Notes: generated by a model not told the origin, from the letters alone. A stretch of DNA of 61,740 nt from Deltaproteobacteria bacterium (GCA_020852715.1 JADZAE010000079.1:1-61740); one strand, 5' to 3'; shown: positions 17,912-26,862, counted from the first letter of the stretch. Translations and numbers: made by a program.

Positions 17912-18883
17912 ATGAAAGAATTAAGTATTCGTGAAGCATTGAATGAAGCATTAGCCGAAGAGATGGCCCGTGATGATCGTGTTTTTTTAATGGGTGAAGA
18001 AGTCGGTTATTATGACGGGGCCTATAAAGTCTCCCGCGGATTATTGGAAAAGTTTGGAGAAAGAAGAGTCATCGATACGCCGATTTCCGAAAACGGCTTT
18101 GCCGGTATTGGCGTTGGAGCCGCCATGGTTGGTCTAAGACCGATCATTGAATTTATGACTTTCAACTTTTCTTTAATCGGCATTGATCAGGTAATTAATC
18201 ATGCCGCCAAGATTCGCTATATGTCCGGTGGGCAATTTACTCTGCCCATGGTTTTCCGCGGTCCAGGCGGGTCGGTAAGTCAATTGGCCGCTCAGCACTC
18301 TCATGCCTTGGAAAGTTTTTATGCGCATTGCCCCGGCGTTTTGGTCGTCATGCCCGGCACCGCAGCCGACGCCAAAGGGCTATTAAAATCAGCAATTCGC
18401 AACGATAACCCTGTCGTTTTTATCGAGTCCGAAGCTATGTATAGTGTGCGCGGAGAAGTTCCTGATGGAGAATATTTAACTGAGATCGGCAAAGCAGATA
18501 TAAAAAGGAAAGGCAAAGACTTAACGTTTATTTGCTGGTCTAAATCAGTGCCCATTTGTTTAAAAGTTGCCGGGCTTTTAGCCGAGGAAGGGATAGATGC
18601 TGAAGTGTTGGATATAATGACGCTACGTCCTTTAGATTTTGCTGCTATTGAGCAATCCATTAAAAAGACTAACCGCGCATTAATTGTGCAAGAAGCTTGG
18701 CCTGTTGCCAGCTTCGGTTCTTACGTTGCTGCGCAAATCGGCCAAGAGTTATTTGATTACTTAGATGCTCCGGTTATCACTATCTCCGGGCGTGATTGCC
18801 CTTATCCGTATGCAAAGAATTTAGAAAACTCCATGCGCCCCAGCATTGAACATATAATTGCCCAGGCTAAGCGTTTGCTATGA
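17912..18883 (+). CDS. pdhB: Pyruvate dehydrogenase E1 component, beta subunit
   Basis: A 323-residue transketolase-like subunit forming the alpha2beta2 E1 with pdhA. Recognisable stretches are REALNEALAEEMARDDRVF near 7, GEEVGYYDGAYKVS near 28, TPISENGFAGIGVGAAM near 54, PMVFRGPGGS near 110 and the C-terminal transketolase domain with DAEVLDIMTLRPLD near 230 and ISGRDCPYPYAKNLE near 290. It lacks the N-terminal lipoyl domain that some beta subunits carry. Its stop overlaps the next ATG by four bases (ATGA), so the three genes from pdhA are coupled. Confidence 0.92.
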   Translation: MKELSIREALNEALAEEMARDDRVFLMGEEVGYYDGAYKVSRGLLEKFGERRVIDTPISENGFAGIGVGAAMVGLRPIIEFMTFNFSLIGIDQVINHAAKIRYMSGGQFTLPMVFRGPGGSVSQLAAQHSHALESFYAHCPGVLVVMPGTAADAKGLLKSAIRNDNPVVFIESEAMYSVRGEVPDGEYLTEIGKADIKRKGKDLTFICWSKSVPICLKVAGLLAEEGIDAEVLDIMTLRPLDFAAIEQSIKKTNRALIVQEAWPVASFGSYVAAQIGQELFDYLDAPVITISGRDCPYPYAKNLENSMRPSIEHIIAQAKRLL

Positions 18884-19401
18884 TCATTGATTTCCAGGGA
18901 AAGAGTCCTAAGATTGGCAATAATGTATTTATTGCCCCTGACGCTTGGATCATTGGCGATGTTACGATTGAAGATAATGTTTCTATCTTTTTCGGCGCTA
19001 TACTGCGCGGAGATATCAAACCGATCTTCATCGGCAAAAACACCAACATTCAAGAACACTGTGTCATTCACAGCTCCCCTTTTAGCTTCGACGTTCAAGT
19101 AGGACAAAATGTTACCATTGGTCATCGCGCAATAATTCATAGTGCCATTGTCAGGGACTATTCGCTTATTGGCATGGGCTCAACAATTCTCGATAATGCA
19201 GTGATCGAATTGGAAACTGTTGTTGGGGCAAACAGCTTGGTTACTGAAAATAAAGTCATGCCCGCCGGATATCTTATTTTAGGGTCACCGGCCACACCGG
19301 TGCGCCCACTGAGCGATGAAGAAAAAGGGTTTCTCCGCCTCTCCGCTGACCATTATTTAGAAAAGGGTCGGCAATATAGGGCACTCCATTTGTCAAAGTA
19401 A
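18880..19401 (+). CDS. Gamma-carbonic anhydrase-like left-handed beta-helix protein
   Basis: A 173-residue protein of the gamma-carbonic anhydrase/YrdA family with hexapeptide repeats forming a left-handed beta-helix trimer. Visible coils include IGNNVFIAPDAWIIGDVTI (about 12-30) and IGKNTNIQEHCVIHS near 52, with histidines in QEHCVIHS and VTIGHRAIIHS (about 79) at positions that bind zinc in this family. Activity in bacterial YrdA-type proteins is often undetectable, so function is uncertain. The ATGA overlap with pdhB suggests coexpression with pyruvate dehydrogenase, possibly linking it to CO2 handling, which is inference. Confidence 0.85.
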   Translation: MIIDFQGKSPKIGNNVFIAPDAWIIGDVTIEDNVSIFFGAILRGDIKPIFIGKNTNIQEHCVIHSSPFSFDVQVGQNVTIGHRAIIHSAIVRDYSLIGMGSTILDNAVIELETVVGANSLVTENKVMPAGYLILGSPATPVRPLSDEEKGFLRLSADHYLEKGRQYRALHLSK

Positions 19402-19409
19402 CGCCACGG

Positions 19410-19742
19410 CTAGCAAAAAGATCGCAGCAGGCGGTAACTTTCTAAAAAACTGTCGTCATCAGGCATGTCAGCAAAAAACACGCGAGCATAATACTTAAGA
19501 AAATAGGTAATACCACAGGCAATAATAAACCTTATGCCCCAAAGAAATGGACCTTTTGCAGCAGACCAATGGATAAGCGCAAAAATAACGCCGGCGAGCG
19601 GAACACAAAGCACAAATAAAGCCCATGTCCAACGCACCCCTAGCGCAGCCAGAGGCAAAAAAATATGCCAGCAAATCACTACTCCGATAGCGCAGCCATA
19701 AAGAATATAAGTAGCTATTGTCTCAATAGTTGAAAGATCCAT
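19410..19742 (-). CDS. Small membrane protein of unknown function
   Basis: A 110-residue protein with three or four hydrophobic segments (about 8-30, 36-57, 65-85), followed by a polar acidic tail with DDDSFLESYRLL. No family recognised. It is convergent with the carbonic anhydrase-like gene, whose stop is eight bases away. The regular alternation of membrane segments and turns suggests it is a real gene. Confidence 0.5.
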   Translation of the reverse strand: MDLSTIETIATYILYGCAIGVVICWHIFLPLAALGVRWTWALFVLCVPLAGVIFALIHWSAAKGPFLWGIRFIIACGITYFLKYYARVFFADMPDDDSFLESYRLLRSFC

Positions 19743-19873
19743 AGTTTTACGTCTACCCCGCTTAAGTCCTTCCTACCTATTGCCTATAGCAGCCGCTTCC
19801 TTCTCCCGCAAATAGCTTTTGTCTGTATATCTAAGCTCAGAACAAACAGAAACTTCCATCGGGCACCCGTGCG

Positions 19874-20015
19874 CTGAGTCCTATACACAAGTCCGTTAAA
19901 TCGTGCCTTGGTGATATATTTTTGCAACACTCTCGGCGGTACCGCCACAAGGGAAGATAACTTCACCGGCACCTACGGAATGCGACCCACATGCACGCGG
20001 CATCTGATTACCTCG
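19874..20015 (+). repeat. Family B repeat, copy B3, with one Tn5-like end
   Basis: It begins with CTGAGTCCTATACACAAGT, two mismatches from the Tn5 outside end and matching the left end of B2. The family B head follows (about 19912-19975, GCAACACTCTCGGCGG.ACCGCCAC), then the tail GCGGCAT...CGATGG.GCTTACGCG up to about 20030. The middle part is missing and no right-hand inverted repeat is seen. The remaining part of 19743-19873 holds nothing recognisable. Confidence 0.6.
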
Positions 20016-20153
20016 ATGGAGCTTACGCGAGAGCTGCTTTTTAGTGATTTGTCGGCCAAGCCAACAAAACTACTTGCCAGCGGCTTCAATTTCCAACATG
20101 AAGATTGGCAAACATTTGCAGCCTTGGCGGTTTCAGAGATTAAGCGATATTAA
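20016..20153 (+). pseudogene. Remnant of an SDR39U1/YfcH-like epimerase C-terminus (DUF1731)
   Basis: The frame ending at 20153 reads ELTRELLFSDLSAKPTKLLA then SGFNF, resembling the DUF1731 tail of TIGR01777-type NAD-dependent epimerases, which has the pattern LL...S....P..LL.aGF.F. Nothing upstream encodes the Rossmann domain; instead family B repeat sequence abuts it. I infer that the gene was truncated by the repeat. The stop is two bases before the SprT-like start, suggesting the two once formed an operon. Confidence 0.45.
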
Positions 20154-20155
20154 TT

Positions 20156-20632
20156 ATGCAGTTAAGTTTTTTATGGGAGATATTTAAACCGGCGGTTAAA
20201 CCTGCCCGGCGCCCGATTGTTAATGACACGCGATTTTTGTCGGTAACAGAATTATCTATGCTTTGGCAGCAGCTAGCCATTGAGTATTTCCCCGCTTGCC
20301 CGAATTTAATGACTTTCAAAATTAAGTGGTCACGCCGCGGTGGCAAAAGACTGCTGGCCAGCTGTAACAATCAAAGGAAAACGATAAATGTCTCGCACGT
20401 TTTGGCTAATCCAAAATTCCGAGCAACGCTTGCCCCCTTGCTCTATCATGAGATGTGCCACGCCGTGCTTGGCGAACCTAAACGTGTCAACGGACGCTTT
20501 CAAATACATGGCAAGGATTTTAAACAATTAGAGAAATTGCATCCACAAACAGCCGAACTTAATAAATGGATAAAATCCGGTGGCTGGACTAGCGCCCGAC
20601 GATCTTATGGACAATTAAACCGCTTAAGATGA
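20156..20632 (+). CDS. SprT-like zinc metalloprotease domain protein
   Basis: A 158-residue protein with the SprT-like zinc metalloprotease core: YHEMCHAVLG near 100 (HExxH) and a third histidine in QIHGKDFKQLE near 121. Before it lie strands typical of the family, including KIKWSRRGGKRLLASC near 58. The C-terminal zinc ribbon of full-length SprT is absent, so it is a short form. SprT/SPRTN relatives degrade DNA-protein crosslinks, but short bacterial forms are uncharacterised. The start codon sits two bases after the stop of the epimerase remnant. Confidence 0.78.
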   Translation: MQLSFLWEIFKPAVKPARRPIVNDTRFLSVTELSMLWQQLAIEYFPACPNLMTFKIKWSRRGGKRLLASCNNQRKTINVSHVLANPKFRATLAPLLYHEMCHAVLGEPKRVNGRFQIHGKDFKQLEKLHPQTAELNKWIKSGGWTSARRSYGQLNRLR

Positions 20633-20656
20633 GCGCGGTTGAATCGTAAGCTTTAT
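20625..20656 (+). terminator. Weak terminator-like hairpin after the sprT-like gene
   Basis: GCTTAAGAT pairs with ATCGTAAGC with one mismatch, followed by TTTATTT. It overlaps the stop codon. It is a modest stem and could be chance. Confidence 0.3.
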
Positions 20657-20682
20657 TTAAGGATCTCAATAATACTGGCTTA

Positions 20683-23445
20683 CTACTTGAGCGAGCGGAT
20701 ATTTGTTTCCAGTAGATTTTTTATTTTCGGATCTGTCTCACGAGATAAGGCTTTAGTTAGTATCTGTTCCGCGCGCTTTTTGTCGCCCATATGAAAGATT
20801 TCAGTATAAGCAAAAATCCGTGTATAAGGTTCCGGATGAGCACTAAGTACGGCTAATTGATCAGGGGTTGGTTTCCAACCGGCATCCTGCATCTGTCGAG
20901 CAATTGCAAAATCAAGCTTAGTCCTTTCTTCTCCGCTAGCGGAGGTTAATAGCATTATGACCAAAAGCTCCGCTTGTGGTTTAGTTTCTAGCCAGGCCTT
21001 AACGGCGGCACTCGTTGCTTTGCCGGGGTTTTCTAGAAACTGTGCCAATCGAAATGTCTGCATACCATCAAGTATCTCCGGCTTTTCTTTAAGATAAGAA
21101 AGAATCTGCGCAGCTCCCGGATGAGAAAATCTAATTGTTTGCAGACCCAGTTCAATTGCTTTGCGCCTCACAGCCGGAGCCGGATGAGCAAACATCTTAC
21201 CAATAGAGGCAATAGAAAAGTTAGCATTGGGCACAAGGCCGGCATAAATTTGCAATTTTTCTCCGGCGCTAAGCTCCTGCCAATTTAGTAACTCAAATTT
21301 TTGCGCCCAGTCGGTATAGCTATTTTTTAGCTGCAAATTAGGATTAATAATCAGTGTATTAAGTATGCTCTCGGCAAGCTCGCTTTGCCTAAAAGCAGCG
21401 GCTAATATCGGCAGTCGCACAGCCGTATCAACGCCGGCAAACTGCGAAACAAGTAAAGGATCTGAGGCACCACCCGTTAAAATTCTGGCCAGCATTCTTA
21501 CCCTTTCATCGGCGCAGGAGAGGTTGGGGTAGGCGCTGTTTAAAATCGTAAAAGCAGCTCCGATCGGTGGGCTTAACTGCTCCAAGACCGAAGCCGGCGA
21601 GTTAGCCAGAAAGCTTAAGGCCTGATCGCCTAAGGCCGCAGTAATGGCAAAAAATACGGCTGGATGAAGATTTTGTAACTGTATTTGTCCCAGTGGTGGT
21701 TTCTTAAAAAGCTTGCTGGAGGCGAGCGTCAAAACGGCAACTCTATCCTCTTGTTTAAGTTCCGCCTCCCATAACCTATTATAAGCAATGCGGATGAGGT
21801 TCATATTCATATCTAGCGGAGTGTTCTCTCCACGTAGCGCTGCGCCGACAATTATTTGCTCGGCGTTAGCATCGAAACCCCGCGGATTGATAGCGGTTGC
21901 CACCGTTGGTAGCATTTTTGACGGAATACCGGATTTCCAACCATTTTCCAGCTCTTCGATACTAAACTCAGTGTTCCAAATTTCATCGATACTTTCAGCT
22001 TCCCGACCTAAATATTTCTTCCCCAGCATAACCAAAGCGATCAGCAAAAAGAGCAATAAAAGAGTGAACTTCCAGTCAAAAAATCGCCTGCCCGCCACGA
22101 TTTCTTCCTCATCTGATTCTGCGTTTGCTTCAGCTATTTTCTCCGGCACTTTACCTTTTGCGGGCATTGTTGCCGCCTGCTGTCCTGCTCTGAATTTCTC
22201 AATTTCAGGATTAGCTTTTATCGAAAATGTATCATCCTTACTAAGATCGGCACTGGGAATAACATTGTGGTTGATATTTTCTTCGGCTTCCTCAACAAAC
22301 TTAAACTCCGCTGTTCCACGTCGCGGCAAGGTATTTTTCTTGATCTGATGTTTAATGATGTCGGACTGAGCATCTGCCTTAGTCGGCTCTTCAGTTAAAG
22401 AGATATTTTCGTTAACAATTCTTTCTTGCTTCGGGGTATCCGTTGTTTCTTTGGCCGAAGGTTTAGAGGAGACCACTGTTCTCTGTGGCTTAATCATCCG
22501 ACCGGCAATAGATGGTTTTTTAATTTCGCTCACTCTTGCTCCGCTGCCTAAGTCTTTGTTTTGCTCAAAATCGCTCACCAATGACAGTAAGTTCGTCAAT
22601 GATTGTCTATCCTTAGGCTTATCGGCAGACATCTGCTTTAACAAAACAGCTAATGCATCATACATTGATTTTTCACGGTCATTTAAATTCCGAGTATTTA
22701 TCTGTTTTATAAGTTGGCTAAATAAAGCGGAAAATCCATAGACATCAGCTGACTGTGATAAATCAAATTCTGTTCTCAACTCCGGAGCAAACTCATTTTT
22801 GTCGTAACCGGCACTAATATCCGGGCGATTTAAGTAATCAGCGACATTCAATAAAGTAGCTCCGACAGCAGCATCAAGAAGCACTATTTTGCCATCATCT
22901 TCCAAACCGATATTGCTCGCTGCCACATGTCCATGCACAGCGTTGGCTCGGTGAATACGTTGTAGCTCGTTAGCCACGCCTTGTAAGTATTTTAGATATT
23001 CCGCCAGATCTATCTTCTTATCTTCAGCCAAGATATCGGCAAGGGTTACTGACAATAATTTTCTACGATAGCAAATCTGACCTTCTAAGTTCCCCCACTC
23101 CAAATAAATTCCTTCTTTAGCAAATTTTCCGGTGTATAGCTCTAAAGTCTGCTTAATCCGCGAAGCTAAAACTTTTACTTCTTTTAACTCCGGACATAAA
23201 AATCTAATTACTGAAGGGAAGTTTTCTTCGGGCAGAATGACAAATGGCCGGATATCCCATGAACGGGGTGTCAGTAACACGCCAATCAGCGTAGCGTTCG
23301 GACAAATTTTTGAGATGACATAAGAAACTCTTTTGGCCTGGGCTGAACTTAATTGATCAAGCTGCACAACGATATAATCAGACGGCTTGGAATCAGCCTC
23401 GAAACCGCCTTCACCCGCATTTGAATTATTAACTTCGCCAGCCAT
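20683..23445 (-). CDS. Membrane protein with degenerate Ser/Thr kinase fold and helical repeat ectodomain
   Basis: A 920-residue protein. Residues about 20-290 look like a eukaryotic-type protein kinase fold: helix LQGVANELQRIH near 154, then VHGHVAASNIGL near 170 at the catalytic loop, IVLLDAAVGATLL near 187 at the DFG position, FAPELR near 219 at the APE position and SADVYGFSALFSQ near 231. The HRD aspartate is replaced (HGHV) and DFG reads DAA, so it is probably a pseudokinase. A low-complexity linker (about 300-445) leads to one membrane helix (about 453-475). The C-terminal 430 residues are helical HEAT-like repeats outside the membrane. The role may be scaffolding or signalling. ispG ends 517 bp upstream on the same strand, with a family A copy between. 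Confidence 0.7.
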   Translation of the reverse strand: MAGEVNNSNAGEGGFEADSKPSDYIVVQLDQLSSAQAKRVSYVISKICPNATLIGVLLTPRSWDIRPFVILPEENFPSVIRFLCPELKEVKVLASRIKQTLELYTGKFAKEGIYLEWGNLEGQICYRRKLLSVTLADILAEDKKIDLAEYLKYLQGVANELQRIHRANAVHGHVAASNIGLEDDGKIVLLDAAVGATLLNVADYLNRPDISAGYDKNEFAPELRTEFDLSQSADVYGFSALFSQLIKQINTRNLNDREKSMYDALAVLLKQMSADKPKDRQSLTNLLSLVSDFEQNKDLGSGARVSEIKKPSIAGRMIKPQRTVVSSKPSAKETTDTPKQERIVNENISLTEEPTKADAQSDIIKHQIKKNTLPRRGTAEFKFVEEAEENINHNVIPSADLSKDDTFSIKANPEIEKFRAGQQAATMPAKGKVPEKIAEANAESDEEEIVAGRRFFDWKFTLLLLFLLIALVMLGKKYLGREAESIDEIWNTEFSIEELENGWKSGIPSKMLPTVATAINPRGFDANAEQIIVGAALRGENTPLDMNMNLIRIAYNRLWEAELKQEDRVAVLTLASSKLFKKPPLGQIQLQNLHPAVFFAITAALGDQALSFLANSPASVLEQLSPPIGAAFTILNSAYPNLSCADERVRMLARILTGGASDPLLVSQFAGVDTAVRLPILAAAFRQSELAESILNTLIINPNLQLKNSYTDWAQKFELLNWQELSAGEKLQIYAGLVPNANFSIASIGKMFAHPAPAVRRKAIELGLQTIRFSHPGAAQILSYLKEKPEILDGMQTFRLAQFLENPGKATSAAVKAWLETKPQAELLVIMLLTSASGEERTKLDFAIARQMQDAGWKPTPDQLAVLSAHPEPYTRIFAYTEIFHMGDKKRAEQILTKALSRETDPKIKNLLETNIRSLK

Positions 23446-23604
23446 ACAGCACAGCCTTACTACTTAAAAATGGAAATATTAAACAACACCTAAGTTATTA
23501 GTTTTTATTGTTTTTCGTGACCCTAAGATCTAATACCCTATTATTACTGCCTTTCTAGCTATAAGCCCGCTCTAAGGCAACCCTAACGAGCCAAGTTACT
23601 TATT

Positions 23605-23839
23605 GTATCCGTTCACGATTTTTACTGAGTTTCTACATAAAAGCCCCCAGAGGGGGCAAGTTTTGCAAAGCAAAACTGTGGGTGGAGACAGAAACTCAGC
23701 CTTCACAAGATTAGTCGTTTCCGATGAGGAAACGTCAATAAATAATTCTATACCATTCAACTAACTTCTTGCGTACGGTATAAATATTCATATTTGTAAT
23801 ACCTCCGGAACGCTATTAGTAATAATCCGTGAAGGCTTA
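23605..23839 (-). repeat. Family A structured repeat, copy A2 (with 40-bp insertion)
   Basis: A reverse-orientation copy of the 200-bp repeat. The outer arms, the CGTTTCC/GGAAACG hairpin and the terminator-like CCCCCAGAGGGGGC stem region are all present. The 35 extra bases are due to a family E fragment at 23743-23782. The remaining sequence in 23446-23604 and 23840-23962 shows nothing else. Confidence 0.85.
23743..23782 (-). repeat. Family E mini-element fragment inside A2
   Basis: TTCTTGCGTACGGTATA here matches the terminal inverted repeat of the 66-bp element at 50199-50264, with CTATACCATTCAACTAACTT as the degraded remainder. It interrupts family A at a point where the other copies are continuous. 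Confidence 0.6.
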
Positions 23840-23962
23840 CGGCTTACTACTTATTCAACTCGGCCGGAAATAAGCAAGTTAGTTAAAGACTTAGTTTTGC
23901 AGCCATGGGATTGTGTAATCAAGCATCCGCCAATTACTTTATCTTAAAAACTCAGTCTCTCT

Positions 23963-25105
23963 TTAGGTAGCCCTCAAAAAATTCTTAACTTCCTCCACTA
24001 ACTTAGGAATAACTTCATCATAAGCGAATTGTCCAATCAAGTTACTACCTCGCTTAAGGTTAACAAACTTTGGCGCACACCATAGGCCCAAATCAGCATG
24101 GTCTGTTTCTCCCGGTCCGTTAACACGACAGCCCATTACAGCTATAGTCAACTTTTCATTCTGAGCAAAGCTAAGCGCTGTTCGCACTTCTTGCGCCAGT
24201 TTAACAAAAACATGATTCTCTACGCGGGAACATGAAGGACAAGAAATAACATTTAATCCGGCAAAATTATATTTACTGAAATCAGTTAGCCTGCCGGCAA
24301 TAACATCCGCAATAATTTTTTCCGCAACAACCACCTCTTGGTCTTTTTGCTCATTAGCAATCGTAATCGAAACACGCAGCGTATCGCCAATCCCTTCAGT
24401 CAACAAAGGCTCAAAAGCCATACGGCTTTTGATTTCGGCATCCGGCAACATCCCGGCTTCTGTAACACCCAAATGGACAGGAACATGTAGATAATTTTTT
24501 GCAAACTCACGATTCAGCGTAACCACTGCTTGCGGATCGGAACTCTTTAAAGATATGCAATATCGCTCGAAACCCATTCCTTCCATGTAATCACAGTGCT
24601 CATAGGTAGTAGTGAGTGCCGACTGCCAGGGATTTTCTTTTTCTTTATTATTGGGATCCAAAGAACCGAAATTCACCCCAATGCGTAACGCTAGATCAAA
24701 ATCACGGGCGATTTTCACAATAAACTTTACCTTATCTTTAACTGCTACTTCTGTTTGAGTATGATAAAGATGGCCCGGATTGTAACGTACTTTCTGCACA
24801 TAGGGAGCAACATCTTCTATCAGCTGATAATTCTCCTGTAGGTCGATGACTAAGTTGGCTTTAGTTTGCCTACGTATCTGCGCCAAAGCTTCGACATCTT
24901 TTTTGCTATCTACCGCCAGGCGAATTAGCCCTGCCCCTGCCCGATAAAGTTGCTCAACTTGCTGGACAGTGGCGTCTATATCTTGCGTTTTTGTAGCACA
25001 CATAGACTGAATCAATATCGGCTCATCAGCACCAATATAATGATCCCCAATTTTTATCTTTCTTGTAGGACGAGGCTTAATTCTCAAAGCGTTAGTCATA
25101 TTCAC
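23963..25105 (-). CDS. ispG: 4-hydroxy-3-methylbut-2-enyl diphosphate synthase (flavodoxin/ferredoxin)
   Basis: The penultimate enzyme of the MEP isoprenoid pathway, converting methylerythritol cyclodiphosphate to HMBPP with a 4Fe-4S cluster. 380 residues, close to the usual bacterial size. Recognisable regions are PILIQSMCATKTQDIDATVQ near 29, LRIGVNFGSLD near 140 and the cluster cysteines in ISCPSCSRVE near 269 and VMGCRVNGPGE near 308. It lacks the extra central domain of plant and Chlamydia forms. A family A repeat (A3) begins 40 bp upstream of its start and would lie in its leader if transcription starts beyond it. dxs of the same pathway is at 59193. Confidence 0.95.
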   Translation of the reverse strand: MNMTNALRIKPRPTRKIKIGDHYIGADEPILIQSMCATKTQDIDATVQQVEQLYRAGAGLIRLAVDSKKDVEALAQIRRQTKANLVIDLQENYQLIEDVAPYVQKVRYNPGHLYHTQTEVAVKDKVKFIVKIARDFDLALRIGVNFGSLDPNNKEKENPWQSALTTTYEHCDYMEGMGFERYCISLKSSDPQAVVTLNREFAKNYLHVPVHLGVTEAGMLPDAEIKSRMAFEPLLTEGIGDTLRVSITIANEQKDQEVVVAEKIIADVIAGRLTDFSKYNFAGLNVISCPSCSRVENHVFVKLAQEVRTALSFAQNEKLTIAVMGCRVNGPGETDHADLGLWCAPKFVNLKRGSNLIGQFAYDEVIPKLVEEVKNFLRAT

Positions 25106-25144
25106 CTGTTATCTTTATAAAAATTTCTAAGTCATCAATGAACA

Positions 25145-25344
25145 GTATCCCTTCATGACTTTTACTGAGTTACTATACAAAAGCCCCCAGAGGAGGCAAG
25201 TTTTGCGAAGCAAAACTATGGGGGGATGAAGACTAAGCCTTCACAAGATTAGTCGTTTCCGGTAAGGAAACGTCAATAAATTTGCAAATATTCATATTTG
25301 CATTACCCCCCAAATTTTAATAAAAATTATCCCGTGAAGGCTTA
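25145..25344 (-). repeat. Family A structured repeat, copy A3
   Basis: A full 200-bp copy in minus orientation in the divergent region between ispG and the phosphoribosyltransferase gene. The inner hairpin reads CGTTTCCTTACCGGAAACG, with loop changes but an intact stem. The 3' terminator-like stem lies about 40-110 bp upstream of the ispG ATG. The rest of 25345-25505 holds only the candidate promoter below. Confidence 0.85.
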
Positions 25345-25454
25345 CAATGAACATCCATGGTCTATAGCTACAGCAAAATCCGGCAAAAAGTCTAAATTTT
25401 CGCTGTTTTATTTAAAACTAGCTGATTTCACTAGTGAATTAGCTCGCCTCATAG

Positions 25455-25460
25455 TATAAT
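25455..25460 (+). promoter_or_regulatory. Candidate -10 box for the phosphoribosyltransferase gene
   Basis: A perfect TATAAT lies 45 bases before the ATG at 25506. No convincing -35 box is seen. Confidence 0.35.
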
Positions 25461-25505
25461 AAGCCCAATTTTTAGCCTTTCAATTTACTCGTCTAAGTTG
25501 TTTTT

Positions 25506-26027
25506 ATGGAAAATGAAATTAGAGAAATTTTTGAGCGTATTACCGAGCATCATAGTGTCCCTCTGCGCATCGGAAGTCGCTGCGAGGCACACACATATTA
25601 TCGCATTGAGGATCTCAACTCTTCAAATGTGCAATTGTGCGCTGACTATGTAGCTGAGCGCATCGACAAAGTTTGTTCGCCGGCAACTCCTCATTTGTTT
25701 ATTAATCTCCCGGGAAGTTATACCGGGTTAGCAGAGGAATTAGCCAAGTCTCTCACCTTTAGTGGTCAAGTTATTTCCGTGATGCAATTAGAAGAATTAC
25801 ATCTTTCCGGGAAAAAAGGGGAACTTAAAGGTAAAAATGTTGTTCTTGTAAATGATGTCATCACCACCGCGCGCTCCTGCTTAGAAGCCCACACTAAAGT
25901 AACTATGCTTGGGGCATCGGTACTCTGCTGGGCGGCTTTAGTAGATAGAACATTTGGCCCCGGCCCGGTTTCCGTCATCGCTGCTTTTACCGGAGAGCCG
26001 GTGATTTTATTGGAAAACCTAGTGTAA
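25506..26027 (+). CDS. Orotate phosphoribosyltransferase-like protein
   Basis: A 173-residue type I phosphoribosyltransferase. The PRPP-binding loop is NVVLVNDVITTARSCLEAH (about 110-128), where the canonical second acidic residue reads Asn-Asp. The first strand region with HTYYRIEDLNSS near 29 resembles pyrE-type proteins that lack the long dimerisation part. It is shorter than standard PyrE (about 210), so it may be a PyrE-like or salvage enzyme; the pyrimidine pathway assignment is inference. It is convergent with the next gene, overlapping by nine bases. Confidence 0.65.
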   Translation: MENEIREIFERITEHHSVPLRIGSRCEAHTYYRIEDLNSSNVQLCADYVAERIDKVCSPATPHLFINLPGSYTGLAEELAKSLTFSGQVISVMQLEELHLSGKKGELKGKNVVLVNDVITTARSCLEAHTKVTMLGASVLCWAALVDRTFGPGPVSVIAAFTGEPVILLENLV

Positions 26028-26291
26028 CTTTGAGCGGCGTAACTGTTTAGCCGCCGGTGCCGGTGGAACGAATTGCGCTGCCGAATCAGCAAATACATCT
26101 TCAATGAAACTTTGGTCGACCTCGCGGGCATCATCAATAAACGTCAGCGCATCTTCCAAAATCCAGGCAACGCGTTCCATATCAGCATTTAGCCCGCGTA
26201 ACATATTAGCCGCAGAGTTTATATGCTCTTTAGCTTTTAAAACACGTATCTCTATCTGATCCTTCCCCAACAACGCCACTTTTCCCGCCAT
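26019..26291 (-). CDS. Small helical protein of unknown function
   Basis: About 90 residues from the ATG at 26291, chosen because GAAAGGA lies upstream at a good distance; a longer frame reaches 26327. The sequence is mostly amphipathic helix (HINSAANMLRGLNADMERVA near 23) with a basic proline-containing C-terminus (PPAPAAKQLRRSKLH). No family recognised. Its 3' end overlaps the convergent phosphoribosyltransferase gene by nine bases. Confidence 0.5.
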   Translation of the reverse strand: MAGKVALLGKDQIEIRVLKAKEHINSAANMLRGLNADMERVAWILEDALTFIDDAREVDQSFIEDVFADSAAQFVPPAPAAKQLRRSKLH

Positions 26292-26478
26292 ATCTATTCC
26301 TTTCAAGATAAAGTATTTTCTAAGCAACTGCTAAACTGATATAATCCGCTCGTGCCGGTCAGTTTGATTAAGGGCTCTTATAGTTTAAGTTAACTGAACT
26401 TTCAAGCGAAATTCTTAATAATTTTAAGGCCCTACCGATATTTTTTTATATTGTTTACAGCGAGGCTAAGTTATTTCA

Positions 26479-26862
26479 ATGAATAAAGTTTTCTTTCTAG
26501 GAATTTTACTTCCGATTTTCACCGCGTGTGAAGACCGTCAATTTCAACCTGCAGATATCAAGGGAGTCGAGTCGCAATTAGAAGAACTTTCGCGCTCTGT
26601 TAAAGGAATATTTGCTGATACTGAAGTTTCGGTAGAAGAGTTGAAAAAATTACGCCAAATTGAATACGATATAATAAAATTACCGCTTAATGCCAGCCCC
26701 GAGGAAATGAGTAAAACGCTAACTACGGCCGGCCAAGATCGCTGGGATTGTTTTCAAGCCGAAAAAACTCAGGAAGACAATAAACCGATGCTGTTATTTT
26801 TCTGCAAGCGCCCGGTAGGAACACCGTTGCGTTATCTGCCTTCTTCCTTGATTGGTCGCTAA
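26479..26862 (+). CDS. Putative lipoprotein
   Basis: A 127-residue protein with a short signal peptide ending in a lipobox-like FTAC (Cys17), so probably an envelope lipoprotein. The mature part is helical (about 22-75) and ends with DRWDCFQAEKT...LLFFCKRP, holding two further cysteines. No family recognised. Confidence 0.5.
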   Translation: MNKVFFLGILLPIFTACEDRQFQPADIKGVESQLEELSRSVKGIFADTEVSVEELKKLRQIEYDIIKLPLNASPEEMSKTLTTAGQDRWDCFQAEKTQEDNKPMLLFFCKRPVGTPLRYLPSSLIGR

